From an uncultured Bacteroidota bacterium (GTDB lineage: Bacteria; Bacteroidota; Bacteroidia; Bacteroidales; F082), in the NCBI GenBank assembly GCA_903891085.1, contig CAITDJ010000030.1, positions 1 through 64,000 of the forward strand: a DNA stretch of 64,000 nucleotides, written 5' to 3'. The notes beneath the pieces were generated by a model. That model saw only the letters and a list, made by a program, of their open reading frames with translations, was not told the DNA's origin and ran no database searches. A program made the position numbers and the translations under genes. Positions 16,398 through 26,586 of this stretch are shown piece after piece. Each line of letters opens with the position of its first letter. Positions within the stretch are counted from its first letter, which is position 1.

Positions 16398-19031
16398 TTA
16401 TTCATTCAAAAACGACCTGATCTGTTTCTCCAACACCTTGATTCGCGATTCGGCATCGGCTTGCTTTTTCCGTTCCAGACCAACAACTTCTTCAGGTGCA
16501 CCTGCAACAAATCGTTCGTTGCTTAGTTTTTTCGTAACAGAAACAAGAAATCCTTTTGTATATGTTAGCTCCTCATTCAATTTCTTAATTTCAGCTTCAA
16601 TATCAATGTTTTGCGAAACAGGAATGAACAATTCGGTGGACCGGGCAACAAACCCAAAAGCGCCATCGGGAGCTGTTTCAACATAGCATATATTGCTGAT
16701 ATTGCATAGTTTGGCCGTGATTCCATCAAAAGTTGAAGCAATTTGCGCATCGGCAATTTTAATTTTCAGTTCGATGGGTTCACGATAAGGAATATTTTTT
16801 TCAGCACGAATCTTTCTGATGCCATTGATTACCTCTTCTGCAAATCCGAACTGGTTTAAAATAGTATCATCAAATACTTGTGAAACAGGCATCTGCGTGA
16901 TAATAATATCATCACCTTCCTTTCTTTCAGCCAGGTTATGCCAGATTTCTTCAGTAATAAACGGCATGAACGGATGTAATGATTTCATCAGATTTTCGAA
17001 AAAACTTATTGTGGCAGCAAGGGTTGTTTGATCAATCGGTTGATTCATTGCCGGTTTAATCATCTCGAGATACCACGCACAAAAATCGTCCCAGGTAAGT
17101 TTATATAATGTCATCAGGGCATCGGATAAACGGTATTTTTCGAAATGATCTTCGGCCTCGGCAATGGCCTGATTGAGTCTGGCATGAAACCATTGAACAG
17201 CGATGGCAGACGTTTCCGGTTGTTTGATGGTATCGTCTGTTTTCCAGCCTTTTACCAGTCGCAGGGCATTCCAGATTTTGTTACTGAAATTTCGGCCCTG
17301 TTCGCACAACGAATCATCGAAAGGCAAATCGTTTCCGGCCGGAGCAGTAAGCAACATGCCAACACGTACACCATCAGCGCCGAACTGTTTGATAAGATCG
17401 ATTGGATCGGGAGAATTGCCCAGGGTTTTCGACATTTTACGGCCGATTTTATCACGCACAATACCCGTGTAATACACATTGCTGAATGGAATTTCGTGCC
17501 TGTATTCCAATCCGGCCATGATCATACGGGCAACCCAGAAAAAGATGATGTCAGGGGCTGTCACCAAATCGTTGGTTGGATAATAATATTTTATCTCTTC
17601 ATTTTCAGGGTTTCTGATGCCGTCGAAAACCGAAATTGGCCACAGCCATGAGGAGAACCAGGTGTCGACAACATCTTCATCCTGTATCAAATCGTCCAAA
17701 GTGAATTCCGTTTCGGGTTGTGATGCTTTTAATTGATCGAAAGCAAGTAGTTTTGATTTGGCAACTACCATCTCACCATTTGGAAGGTAATAAACCGGTA
17801 TCTGCTGTCCCCACCATAACTGACGCGAAATGCACCAGTCTTTTACATTCTCCATCCAGTGCCGGTATATATTTTTGAATTTGGCAGGATGAAATTTAAC
17901 AGTATCATTTTCAACGACTTCAAGTGCCGGTTTTGCCAATTCCTCCATTTTCATGAACCACTGTAGTGATAGCTTGGGTTCAATAACGACATCGGTGCGT
18001 TCGGAGTAACCGATTTTATTGGTATAATCTTCAGTTTTGACCAGATTTTCGGCCTGCTCAAGTAAAGGTATAATCTGCTTACGGGCTTCAAAACGATCAA
18101 CGCCGACCAACAAAGTAGCTGCTTCACTCAGGGTTCCGTTCTGGTTAAAAATGTCGATGGTGGGTAGTTTATGTTTAATCCCAAGATAGTAGTCATTGAT
18201 GTCGTGGGCCGGTGTGATTTTCAGCGCACCGGTACCGAATTCACGATCGACGTATTCATCCACTATGATTGGAATGGCCCGGTTGATAAGCGGTACAAGC
18301 ACTTTTTTTCCATGAAATATTTTGTAACGATCATCTTCAGGATGCACGCAAATAGCGGTGTCTCCCAGAATTGTTTCAGGCCGGGTGGTAGCTATGGTTA
18401 CAAATTCACTTTCACCTTCGACTTTGTATCTAATATAATACAATTTTGAGCGAACTTCTTTGTAGATTACTTCCTCATCCGACACGGCTGTCAATGCCTG
18501 AGGATCCCAGTTTACCATGCGGACACCACGATAAATCAGGTTTTTATTGTATAAATCAATAAATGTATCAATTACAGACTCGGAAAGCGTATCATCCATT
18601 GTAAATGCAGTTCTTTCCCAATCGCAGGAAGCACCAAGTTTCTTCAATTGTTCGAGGATAATTCCACCATGTTTTTCGCGCCATTCCCAAGCATATTCCA
18701 TGAATTGTTCGCGGGTAATGGAGGCCTTGTCGATACCTTCCTGTTTCAATTTGTTTACAACCTTTGCTTCAGTTGCGATGGAGGCATGATCGGTTCCGGG
18801 AACCCAGCAGGCGTTTTTACCCTGCATGCGTGCACGTCGCACTAACACATCCTGAATGGTATTGTTAAGCATATGCCCCATGTGCAGCACACCAGTTACG
18901 TTTGGTGGAGGAATAACAATTGTGTAAGGTTCGCGGCCGTCGGGAACCGAATGAAAATATCCCTTCGCTATCCAATGCGAATACCATTTGTTTTCAGTGA
19001 TTGACGGATCGTATTTGCTGCTGATTTCCAT
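16398..19031 (-). CDS. valS: Valyl-tRNA synthetase
   Basis: An 877-residue class I aminoacyl-tRNA synthetase that charges tRNA-Val. The HIGH-type motif is HMGH (residues 50-53, in [17 protein letters not shown]) and the KMSKS-type motif is KMSKT (532-536, in [18 protein letters not shown]). The editing (CP1) domain contains [19 protein letters not shown]. An anticodon-binding helical domain and a C-terminal coiled-coil arm ([11 protein letters not shown] ... [19 protein letters not shown]) complete the protein, as expected for bacterial ValRS. Length is normal. A -7 box lies 36 bases upstream. Confidence 0.97.
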   Translation of the reverse strand: MEISSKYDPSITENKWYSHWIAKGYFHSVPDGREPYTIVIPPPNVTGVLHMGHMLNNTIQDVLVRRARMQGKNACWVPGTDHASIATEAKVVNKLKQEGIDKASITREQFMEYAWEWREKHGGIILEQLKKLGASCDWERTAFTMDDTLSESVIDTFIDLYNKNLIYRGVRMVNWDPQALTAVSDEEVIYKEVRSKLYYIRYKVEGESEFVTIATTRPETILGDTAICVHPEDDRYKIFHGKKVLVPLINRAIPIIVDEYVDREFGTGALKITPAHDINDYYLGIKHKLPTIDIFNQNGTLSEAATLLVGVDRFEARKQIIPLLEQAENLVKTEDYTNKIGYSERTDVVIEPKLSLQWFMKMEELAKPALEVVENDTVKFHPAKFKNIYRHWMENVKDWCISRQLWWGQQIPVYYLPNGEMVVAKSKLLAFDQLKASQPETEFTLDDLIQDEDVVDTWFSSWLWPISVFDGIRNPENEEIKYYYPTNDLVTAPDIIFFWVARMIMAGLEYRHEIPFSNVYYTGIVRDKIGRKMSKTLGNSPDPIDLIKQFGADGVRVGMLLTAPAGNDLPFDDSLCEQGRNFSNKIWNALRLVKGWKTDDTIKQPETSAIAVQWFHARLNQAIAEAEDHFEKYRLSDALMTLYKLTWDDFCAWYLEMIKPAMNQPIDQTTLAATISFFENLMKSLHPFMPFITEEIWHNLAERKEGDDIIITQMPVSQVFDDTILNQFGFAEEVINGIRKIRAEKNIPYREPIELKIKIADAQIASTFDGITAKLCNISNICYVETAPDGAFGFVARSTELFIPVSQNIDIEAEIKKLNEELTYTKGFLVSVTKKLSNERFVAGAPEEVVGLERKKQADAESRIKVLEKQIRSFLNE

Positions 19032-19066
19032 AAAATTTACGCGCTGATTTATCGATAAATGAGGCG

Positions 19067-19074
19067 CAAAAGTA
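19067..19074 (-). promoter_or_regulatory. -7 promoter box of valS
   Basis: Minus strand TACTTTTG, a TAnnTTTG match 36 bases before the start codon. Confidence 0.5.
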
Positions 19075-19216
19075 GGAAAAAAAAGTTAACAGATTCTTTA
19101 GCATTACTAAAGCACTGTGGCTATGGAGCGCTGATAATAATTGACAGGCTCGAAAATCAGATAAATCCGATGTTAATTCATCTATGCCGGGAATTGAATA
19201 ATTTTACTGAAATGAA

Positions 19217-19759
19217 TTACTTTTTATCGATCAGTTCCAGTTGTTCCATCCCATTAATTTTCATTGTTTTAGATAGCCTGCCAATGGTTTGAAGATCAAT
19301 TTCACCTGCAAAATTCATGACCACAACAGTGTTTGTTTCACGGGCAATCATCATGAGTTCGCTAATTTTATTCTCGCCTGTTTTCTTGATGAAGAATTTT
19401 ACTATTTTATTTTTTTCCTGCACCGACATTAACTCTGAAAAAGCACTGATTTTTAAAATGGATTGTGTTTCTTTTTCCAGATCAATATTGCTTTTTTGCA
19501 GCGAATCGCTCAGAATAATGATTTTAAGTGCTTTCAGCTGGTTGACCACTTCATTGATTTCCTTTACCTGAGGATCGGTTGATTGTTCACTTATGCCGGC
19601 TACCAGTTTGAACATTTCGGGTGTAAAACTGATGGTTGTGATAAATTCTTTTCCGGCATACTGATCGAACAGCTTGTCGATTGAAGTCGTTTGAGCCTGC
19701 AAATTCACGGTGAAAAAAATTGTACTAAGTACAACAAGGAGTTGGGTTATCTTTTTCAT
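19217..19759 (-). CDS. DUF4252 protein, secreted
   Basis: A 180-residue protein with a clear signal peptide (MKKITQLLVVLSTIFFTVNLQAQ). The mature part alternates helices and strands, with IDKLFDQYAGKEFITTISFT near the start and KISELMMIARETNTVVVMNF near the end, the layout of DUF4252, a Bacteroidota family of secreted or periplasmic proteins of unknown function that often occurs beside ECF sigma and anti-sigma genes. Here it stands alone behind valS on the same strand, with no sigma gene nearby. No lipobox is present. Confidence 0.75.
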   Translation of the reverse strand: MKKITQLLVVLSTIFFTVNLQAQTTSIDKLFDQYAGKEFITTISFTPEMFKLVAGISEQSTDPQVKEINEVVNQLKALKIIILSDSLQKSNIDLEKETQSILKISAFSELMSVQEKNKIVKFFIKKTGENKISELMMIARETNTVVVMNFAGEIDLQTIGRLSKTMKINGMEQLELIDKK

Positions 19760-19861
19760 AAAGATTGTATTAAATGTTTAGCACTCCAAAAGTAGTCATT
19801 TTGGTCAGTGATTTCAAGAACATCGCAATGTTGTTTTAAATTCACTTCTCAAAAAACTTAT

Positions 19862-19869
19862 TACATTTG
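19862..19869 (+). promoter_or_regulatory. -7 promoter box of the T9SS thioredoxin-like gene
   Basis: TACATTTG, a TAnnTTTG match, 60 bases before the start codon at 19929. Confidence 0.45.
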
Positions 19870-19928
19870 GAGGCTTGTATTTCTGAAAATAATTCCTGAT
19901 TATCTCGTAATTCATAAAAAATTATACG

Positions 19929-20702
19929 ATGAAAAAACTGATACTGTGTGCGCTACTATTAATGGTTGGGTTGGGTTCACATGCACAGACTGCCACCAAT
20001 TTCGATGCGGTTACTTGTGATGGAGAGAACTTCAATCTGTTTTCAACGCTTGATTCAGGTAAAGTCGTTGTAATTGGCTGGGCCATGCCTTGTGGTTCGT
20101 GTATCCTTCCGTTGCAAACGACCTACAATGTTGTCGAAAGCTATCAGGATAGTTTCCCCGACAGGGTGGTTATGCTGATATGCGATGATCTCGCCAATAC
20201 TCCTTGCAGCGCACTCGATTTGTGGGCAAAAACTTACGGCATGCAAAACACATTGAAGTTTTCGGATGCTGCCATCAAAATGACGGATTATGGTGAAGTT
20301 TCAATGCCAAAAGTGGTCGTTGCGGCAGGATCAATACATAAGGTTTTCTATGTTGCAGACTATGGTGTTGACCAAAAAGTGCTGCAAAAAGCCATTGACA
20401 GTGCCATTTCGATGATAACAGGTATCCCTAACGAGCTGGCTTTGCTGAACGCAATCACGGTTTTTCCAAATCCATCGGAAAATATCACAACAATAGCATT
20501 TACTTTAGCACAAGCGGAAAATTTGAGCATAAGTGTGATGAACACAACCGGCAAGGAAGTAATCACGGTATTTTCGGGATTTCTCGAACAGGGAGATCAT
20601 CAGATTGATTTTTCGGCTGGTATTTTACGCGAAGGAATCTATCTCGTCAGGCTTACATCTGGCAAAGGATCTGCAATTCAGAAGTTTTCGGTTGTGCGTT
20701 AA
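19929..20702 (+). CDS. Secreted thioredoxin-like protein with T9SS sorting domain
   Basis: A 257-residue protein: signal peptide (MKKLILCALLLMVGLGSHAQ), then a thioredoxin-like or redoxin-like fold at about residues 25-165 with the active-site-like AMPCGSC (a CxxC pair) in the expected place after the VVVIGW strand, and a cis-Pro-like segment VSMPKVVVA. The C-terminal 75 residues (ITVFPNPSENITTIAF ... GIYLVRLTSGKGSAIQKFSV) form a type A T9SS sorting domain, which directs the protein through the outer membrane to the cell surface or medium. The combination suggests a surface-exposed disulfide or redox protein. It has no operon partner. Confidence 0.85.
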   Translation: MKKLILCALLLMVGLGSHAQTATNFDAVTCDGENFNLFSTLDSGKVVVIGWAMPCGSCILPLQTTYNVVESYQDSFPDRVVMLICDDLANTPCSALDLWAKTYGMQNTLKFSDAAIKMTDYGEVSMPKVVVAAGSIHKVFYVADYGVDQKVLQKAIDSAISMITGIPNELALLNAITVFPNPSENITTIAFTLAQAENLSISVMNTTGKEVITVFSGFLEQGDHQIDFSAGILREGIYLVRLTSGKGSAIQKFSVVR

Positions 20703-20777
20703 TGACAATGTTTTCGGTTAGATTCTTTAATAGTAAATTTCGATTCTAATGGGTGTGGATAATCAGTGTTTAAAAAA

Positions 20778-20811
20778 TTTGTTGCCTGCACCCGGTATGT
20801 AAGTATTTTTG
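20778..20811 (+). promoter_or_regulatory. Promoter with -33 and -7 elements before the POT transporter
   Basis: TTTG at 20778-20781 and TATTTTTG at 20804-20811, 22 bases apart, match the Bacteroidota sigma-ABfr pattern TTTG/TAnnTTTG. The start codon is at 20925. Confidence 0.55.
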
Positions 20812-20924
20812 TTCATCTTTACCACGCAAATGAAATCTCATTCATTATAATTGGAAGAGTTATTCCTTTCAAAATCACGATTTCTAATTCAAATTGAATA
20901 TAAACTTAACAAATTGAGACTCTT

Positions 20925-22769
20925 ATGTTAAAAGAACATCCCAAAGGATTACTCGTAGCGTTTTTCACCAATATGGGTGAACGATTCGGGTTTTACACCA
21001 TGATGGCCATTCTTGTCATGTTTTTGCAGGCGCGCTATGGCCTGGATGCTGAAGCAGCCGGCAGTTATTATTCATGGTTCTATTTCGCCATTTATGCACT
21101 TGCATTAATTGGTGGTTTGATTGCCGACTACACAAAGAAATACAAGACTGTCATTCTGGTCGGACAGGTAATCATGTTCATCGGATATTGTATTATTGCG
21201 ATTCCGGGATCAGATTTATGGATATCAGTTTCTGCATTATTTGTGATTGCCCTGGGTAATGGATTGTTTAAAGGGAATCTTCAGGCCGTTGTCGGACAAA
21301 TGTATGACAATGACAAATACAGAAAATTCCGTGACAGTGCCTTTATGATATTCTATATGGGTATCAATGTCGGTGCATTCTTTGCGCCGTTTGTTGCAAA
21401 AGGTGTTAAAGTTTGGTGGTTAAAAACCAACGGTTATCTGGAAAATGGAAATTTACCCTCACTTTGCCATCAATATTTAGACAAAGCAAATCCTATTAGT
21501 GAAAAAGGATTGTCGCAATTGCAAACATTTGCTGATGCTTCCATTATTTCAGGCGGAGGAAAATCAGCAGCAGATCTAAGCCTGTTTGCGGCAGATTATA
21601 TTAAGGTATTTTCAACCGGTTACAATTATGCATTTGGTATTGCTGCCGGAGCAATGATCGCCTCAATGATCATTTATCTCATTTTCAATAAATTAATTCC
21701 GGCAAAGGACAAAGAAGTTGTTGTTGAAACAAAGTCCGGAGAAAAACCAGCTGTAAATTTGGGCAGTAATTTAAAAGCGATCCTCATTTCAGCCGGATTA
21801 ATGCTTGTTGTTGCCTTAGGATTCCACTTTGCAGATAGTTACACTGACATCAGCGATATTAACTACAAATTAGGGCTTGCTGTCGGTTTGTTTGTTGGTT
21901 TTGTTACATTGATTTTCCAGATGTCGACAAAAGAAGAGAGACCAAGGGTTACAGCCTTAAGTCTGGTTTTCATTGTTGTTATATTTTTCTGGATGTCGTT
22001 CCATCAGAACGGACTGACCTTGACCATGTTTGCACGGGATTACACCGCAGTGTTGGTAAGTCCGTTTACAAACCTTTTCTTTGATATGTGGTCCATTTTA
22101 TCTGTTATTGGAGCCATTGCCGGATCGGCTTTATTATTTTTCAACAAAAAAGGGTCAACAAAAATTATCGGTGCCATTATGTTTGTCGGATTTGGGTTAC
22201 TATGTTATTATTTTGCATCCACAAGCCCCGAATTAAATACCATCTCACCTGAAGTATTCCAATCATTCAATCCTCTGTTTATTGTAGCATTGACACCTCT
22301 TGTGATGGGAATTTTTGCTGCATTGAATAAAAGGGGGAAAGAACCATCCTCACCCCGTAAAATTGGGATGGGTATGATTATCGCCGCATTTGGATTCGTT
22401 ATTGTACTTATTGCTTCCTTAAATCTTGTTTCACCTCACGACCTGAATGGTGCCGCTGTGGAAGAATCGATGAGAGTAAGTCCTTACTGGTTAATGAGTT
22501 CGTATCTGATTCTTACTATTGCCGAATTATTTTTAAGCCCGATCGGATTATCATTCGTATCAAAAGTGGCTCCTGCACGTTTTCAGGGATTAATGCAGGG
22601 TGGCTGGCTTCTGGCCACTGCCATTGGCAATAAATTTTTGTTTGTAGGTAGTTTGATGTGGGGGAAAATTGACCTGTTTATGCTCTGGGGAATATTTATT
22701 ATTTGTTGTTTCCTTGCCGCTATATTCATTTTCTCGATCATGAAAAGACTGGAAAGCGCTACAAAATAG
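20925..22769 (+). CDS. POT/PTR-family peptide transporter (MFS)
   Basis: A 614-residue inner-membrane protein with about 14 hydrophobic helices. The N-terminal FFTNMGERFGFYTMMAILVM and the segment GNGLFKGNLQAVVGQMYDND (the PTR signature region 'GnGlfKpn') place it in the proton-coupled oligopeptide transporter family, which imports di- and tripeptides. In the canonical helix-1 motif ExxERFxYY the first Glu is replaced: here it reads NMGERFGFY. That Glu takes part in proton coupling in studied members, so substrate or coupling may differ. A ~60-residue loop at about 165-215 is longer than usual. A terminator with a TTCG loop follows. It is transcribed alone. Confidence 0.88.
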   Translation: MLKEHPKGLLVAFFTNMGERFGFYTMMAILVMFLQARYGLDAEAAGSYYSWFYFAIYALALIGGLIADYTKKYKTVILVGQVIMFIGYCIIAIPGSDLWISVSALFVIALGNGLFKGNLQAVVGQMYDNDKYRKFRDSAFMIFYMGINVGAFFAPFVAKGVKVWWLKTNGYLENGNLPSLCHQYLDKANPISEKGLSQLQTFADASIISGGGKSAADLSLFAADYIKVFSTGYNYAFGIAAGAMIASMIIYLIFNKLIPAKDKEVVVETKSGEKPAVNLGSNLKAILISAGLMLVVALGFHFADSYTDISDINYKLGLAVGLFVGFVTLIFQMSTKEERPRVTALSLVFIVVIFFWMSFHQNGLTLTMFARDYTAVLVSPFTNLFFDMWSILSVIGAIAGSALLFFNKKGSTKIIGAIMFVGFGLLCYYFASTSPELNTISPEVFQSFNPLFIVALTPLVMGIFAALNKRGKEPSSPRKIGMGMIIAAFGFVIVLIASLNLVSPHDLNGAAVEESMRVSPYWLMSSYLILTIAELFLSPIGLSFVSKVAPARFQGLMQGGWLLATAIGNKFLFVGSLMWGKIDLFMLWGIFIICCFLAAIFIFSIMKRLESATK

Positions 22770-22790
22770 CGATACTTAACTATTTTTATA

Positions 22791-22822
22791 AAAGCCTGTT
22801 TATTCGTAAACAGGCTTTTTTT
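22791..22822 (+). terminator. Terminator after the POT transporter
   Basis: AAAGCCTGTTTA pairs perfectly with TAAACAGGCTTT around a TTCG tetraloop, followed by a T-run. Confidence 0.9.
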
Positions 22823-22858
22823 TGTTCCTATAACACAACATTAATTTACCTTCGCAAT

Positions 22859-23812
22859 ATGAACGACTCAACTGTGTATCCATGGGGAAATGCGCGCCGT
22901 TTCAACAGTTATGCCGAATATTTCAAGAAGTTATTTGGCGGAAGGGTGCAGAAAATAAGTGTAGATGCCGGTTTCACCTGTCCAAATCGTGATGGCAGTA
23001 AAGGAAGGGGCGGTTGTACTTTTTGTAATAACGATGCATTTAATCCATCCTATTGTCAGCCGCAAAAGACCATAACTCAACAGATTGAAGAAGGAATTGA
23101 ATTTCATCGCAAGCGATATCGGCGCGCAAAAAACTATCTTGTTTATTTCCAGGCTTATACAAATACGTACCTACCTGTTGACAGTCTGGAGAAATTATAC
23201 AGGGAAGCGCTTGGTTGCGAAGGCGTTGTTGGTTTGGTAATCGGCACCCGGCCTGATTGTATTAATGCAGAAATAATACGGCTTTTACTGAAGTTACAAT
23301 TTAACGCCTATATCATGCTGGAGTTTGGTGTTGAATCTGTTTACGATGAAACGCTATTGCGTGTAAACCGTGGTCATGATTTTGCCCAATCAAAACAAGC
23401 CATTGAAATGGCTGCCGCAGCAGGATTACCATGTGGTGGCCATTTTATTTTTGGATTACCGGGCGAATCACGTGAACAAATGCTACATTCAATCGAAATA
23501 ATCAACAAACTCCCATTACAAACCATTAAGTTTCATCAACTTCAGATTTTTAAAAATACAGCGATGGCAAAAGAATTTTTGGTCAATCCCAATCAGTTTC
23601 AACTTTTCGATCTCGACAGTTATATTGATTTCATTGTGGAAGTAACCGAACACTTAAATCCCGGATTTAAAATCGAGCGATTTGCCGGCGAGGTTCCTCC
23701 CCGTTTTCTGGAGTCAACAATGTGGCAATATGTGCGTTATGACAATGTATTGGCTTTGATTGAAAATAAATTGGAAATATTAAATACTTTTCAGGGAAAA
23801 TTATATGTTTAA
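22859..23812 (+). CDS. Radical SAM protein, TIGR01212 (YhcC-like) family
   Basis: A 317-residue protein. The start at 22859 (MNDSTVYPWG) lies after the terminator of the previous gene; longer in-frame reading through the terminator is not used. The family signature WGNARRFNSYAEYFKKLFGG is followed by the cluster-binding cysteines in ISVDAGFTCPNRDGSKGRGG and CTFCNNDAF (CX10-12CxxC, the elongated spacing of this family). The barrel continues with LVYFQAYTNTY, GLVIGTRPDC and MLEFGVES. Elp3-like radical SAM architecture; the E. coli YhcC homologue is linked to aerobic-stress tRNA or metabolism phenotypes, but the reaction is not established. No partner gene is visible. Confidence 0.88.
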   Translation: MNDSTVYPWGNARRFNSYAEYFKKLFGGRVQKISVDAGFTCPNRDGSKGRGGCTFCNNDAFNPSYCQPQKTITQQIEEGIEFHRKRYRRAKNYLVYFQAYTNTYLPVDSLEKLYREALGCEGVVGLVIGTRPDCINAEIIRLLLKLQFNAYIMLEFGVESVYDETLLRVNRGHDFAQSKQAIEMAAAAGLPCGGHFIFGLPGESREQMLHSIEIINKLPLQTIKFHQLQIFKNTAMAKEFLVNPNQFQLFDLDSYIDFIVEVTEHLNPGFKIERFAGEVPPRFLESTMWQYVRYDNVLALIENKLEILNTFQGKLYV

Positions 23813-23905
23813 TCCCATTTTGTTGCTACTTTTAACCTCTTAAAAACCTATCGTTTTACAGTGTTTTAAATGTTTCATATCAATTATTAACTTAATCATT
23901 TTATT

Positions 23906-26398
23906 ATGAGAAAATTTACTTTATTATTTTTCGCAACTTTTGTGATGGTGTTGATGGCTTCTGTTACTTCGGCCCAGACAAGCAAAAGTGGAAGTCGTGC
24001 AATGCTTTATTCGGATGATTTCGAAAGCTATGCAGTTGGCGATTTTGTGGCCGTTGTAAGCCCTGAATTCTGGACAACATGGACAAATACTCCAGGATCA
24101 GCCGAAGATGCCTTAATCGTTGACAATGAATCAAGTAGTCCAACCCAATCATTTAAAGTGGATGGTACTACTGATTTAATCCTGAAACTAGGTGACAAAA
24201 CTACTGGTAAATATGAGGTTAGCTGGATGTTTATGGTACCTGCTAACTATGCCGGATATTATAATATCCAGCATTATGAAGCACCAGGGGTTGAATGGGC
24301 CAGTGAACTTTATTTCAGAGAAGACGGCTCCGGATCTATCAATGCAGGTGGAACTGACGCTGCTACTTTTACATACAACCATGATGAGTGGTTTAGAATA
24401 AGTAACGTGGTTGACCTTGAACAGGATTCAGGGTTTATCTATTTTAATGACGTATTGATTCATGCTTGGCAATGGAGTTTGCAAGCCACCGGCGAAGCAG
24501 GAGTGTTGCAATTGGGTGGCGTTGATTTCTTCGCAGGTGTTGTGAGTGGATCGGGCGAGTCACCACTTTACTATGTTGATGATGTTACCTACGAAGCAAT
24601 TACCGAACAATTCATTTATTCTGACGACTTTGAAAGTTATACAGCAGGTGATTATGTAGCTGTTGTTAGTCCTGAATTCTGGACAACATGGACAAACACA
24701 CCAGGATCAGCTGAAGACGCTTTGATTGTTGATTCAGAATCAAGCAGCCCTACCCAATCATTTAAGGTGGACGGTTCAACGGACCTTATTTTGAAACTCG
24801 GCGACAAAACTACCGGTGTGTATGAAGTGAACTGGATGTATATGGTTCCGACAGGTTTCTGCGGATACTACAATATTCAACATTATGAAGCTCCAGGTGT
24901 GGAATGGGGCAGCGAACTGTATTTCATGGAAGACGGATCAGGTACAATCAATGCAGGTGGAGAGGCTGCTGCTTCATTTACCTATACGCATGATGTTTGG
25001 TTCAAAATCAGAAACGTTGTTGACCTTGAATTGGATTCAGGATATATCTATTTTAATGATGCATTAATTTACCAATGGCAGTGGAGTCTGCAGGCAACTG
25101 GCGAACCAGGCGCTTTGCAATTGGGTGGAGTTGATTTCTTTGCCGGAGCATTAACCGGTACTACTGAAACACCTACCTATTATGTTGATGATGTTGAGTA
25201 TCTTACGATCGTTGAAGGTGCTGCAAGCCCGGCTATCAGTATCCCAACCTCGCCTATCATTCTTACTGCACCACAGGGAACAATGCAAACACACGACCTG
25301 CTGATGACAAACACAGGTGGTACCAATCTGAATTTTAAAATTATTAATTCTTATAACGAACCAACTTCTTCATTGAAACAAGGTGCAAAAGTACCTGCCG
25401 GTTCTGATATAATATCTAATGGTGTTCCTCAGTTTGATCCTTCTTACAATCCTGGCCCTGCTGCACCAGCAAACCGCGACGTTACACTCAATTATGATGG
25501 TGAAAATGCTTCTGCCATTGGTCTGACCAATGCCAATCAATGGAGAGTTTCAGCCCGTTTCGACGCTTCGATGGTTGAACAGTATAACGGTATGTACCTT
25601 ACTTCTGTTGACGTATTCGTAAACGATTTGGCAGATGCCCATAAAATCCAGATCTACGATATGGGGAACATCAACCTGCCTGGTCCTGGTGCCTTACTTT
25701 ACGAACAGGATTTCTTCCCGAATATTGCCGACTGGACAACTGTAGTGTTGGTTGATCCTGTTTATATTTCAGGAACAGACATCTGGATTGGATATTGGAT
25801 GGATCAGCCAGCCGGAATTTTCCCTGCCGGTGTGGATGCAGGTCCTGTTAACCCTGATGGTGACTGGATGTCTTCCGGTCCGGGTTGGGGTCACTTAAGT
25901 GACAATCCTGATTTCCAGGTGAATTGGAACATTCGCGGAACCTTAACCGGCGAAGCAGGTGTTGTTTGGTTGTCGACCAATCCTTCAGAAGGCGTTCTTG
26001 AACCAGCTGCTGAGCAAAACATAACAGTTACTGTTGATGCCAGTGATCTCCAGGAATTATCAATCTACAAAGGTAAACTTCATGTTCAAAGCAATGACCC
26101 TGTTAATGAACAACTGAATATCAGCGTTTGGATCACTGTGTTGGTTGGTGTAAACGAAAACGGCGAAAAAGCCTATGTTAGTGTTTATCCTAATCCCGCC
26201 AACGATGTGTTAAATGTGGTTGCAAACACGGAAATATCAAGTGTAAGCATCAGCAACAATCTCGGACAGGTTGTTTACAGTCAAACTGTTAACAAAACCG
26301 AAACCATGATTCGTCTGGATGAATTCAAAACCGGAATGTATTTTGTTCGTATTGAAACTGCCAATGGCACAGCGACACAAAAACTGATGGTTGAATAA
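23906..26398 (+). CDS. Large T9SS-secreted protein with tandemly duplicated domain
   Basis: An 830-residue protein: signal peptide ending VTSAQ (residue 24), two near-identical ~200-residue domains (about 34-233 and 237-436, period 203), a linker, an ASH/Ig-like stretch (SPAISIPTSPIILTAPQGT), a jelly-roll-like region (about 530-690), another ASH-like stretch (VWLSTNPSEGVLEPAAEQNI) and a C-terminal T9SS sorting domain (VSVYPNPANDVLNVVAN ... KTGMYFVRIE). The duplicated domain has a concanavalin/LamG-like feel (SDDFESY ... YYVDDVTYE), often seen in surface proteins that bind glycans or other proteins. No protease catalytic triad is seen. A hairpin terminator follows. Confidence 0.85.
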   Translation: MRKFTLLFFATFVMVLMASVTSAQTSKSGSRAMLYSDDFESYAVGDFVAVVSPEFWTTWTNTPGSAEDALIVDNESSSPTQSFKVDGTTDLILKLGDKTTGKYEVSWMFMVPANYAGYYNIQHYEAPGVEWASELYFREDGSGSINAGGTDAATFTYNHDEWFRISNVVDLEQDSGFIYFNDVLIHAWQWSLQATGEAGVLQLGGVDFFAGVVSGSGESPLYYVDDVTYEAITEQFIYSDDFESYTAGDYVAVVSPEFWTTWTNTPGSAEDALIVDSESSSPTQSFKVDGSTDLILKLGDKTTGVYEVNWMYMVPTGFCGYYNIQHYEAPGVEWGSELYFMEDGSGTINAGGEAAASFTYTHDVWFKIRNVVDLELDSGYIYFNDALIYQWQWSLQATGEPGALQLGGVDFFAGALTGTTETPTYYVDDVEYLTIVEGAASPAISIPTSPIILTAPQGTMQTHDLLMTNTGGTNLNFKIINSYNEPTSSLKQGAKVPAGSDIISNGVPQFDPSYNPGPAAPANRDVTLNYDGENASAIGLTNANQWRVSARFDASMVEQYNGMYLTSVDVFVNDLADAHKIQIYDMGNINLPGPGALLYEQDFFPNIADWTTVVLVDPVYISGTDIWIGYWMDQPAGIFPAGVDAGPVNPDGDWMSSGPGWGHLSDNPDFQVNWNIRGTLTGEAGVVWLSTNPSEGVLEPAAEQNITVTVDASDLQELSIYKGKLHVQSNDPVNEQLNISVWITVLVGVNENGEKAYVSVYPNPANDVLNVVANTEISSVSISNNLGQVVYSQTVNKTETMIRLDEFKTGMYFVRIETANGTATQKLMVE

Positions 26399-26426
26399 TC
26401 CTTCACTATCTGATTAAATGCATGAT

Positions 26427-26456
26427 CAAAGGCTGTTTCGAAAGAAACAGCCTTTG
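26427..26456 (+). terminator. Hairpin behind the T9SS protein gene
   Basis: CAAAGGCTGTTTC pairs perfectly with GAAACAGCCTTTG around a GAAA tetraloop. The following tract is T-rich rather than a clean T-run. Confidence 0.8.
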
Positions 26457-26586
26457 ATTTTTAAAGAGTAGCCAACGTTCAGTAATGAGTTGCGGATTAG
26501 TTTTTATTTTTAAGATTAATCGTCAATCCGTAGTAATATTAGTGGATTTTTTATTTTGCTTCATCTTTGCCAATATTCTGTGAGAA

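Noticed and set aside
22703-22858. N-terminal extension of the radical SAM protein
   Set aside because: Would overlap the POT transporter gene and pass through its terminator; the ATG at 22859 precedes the family signature.
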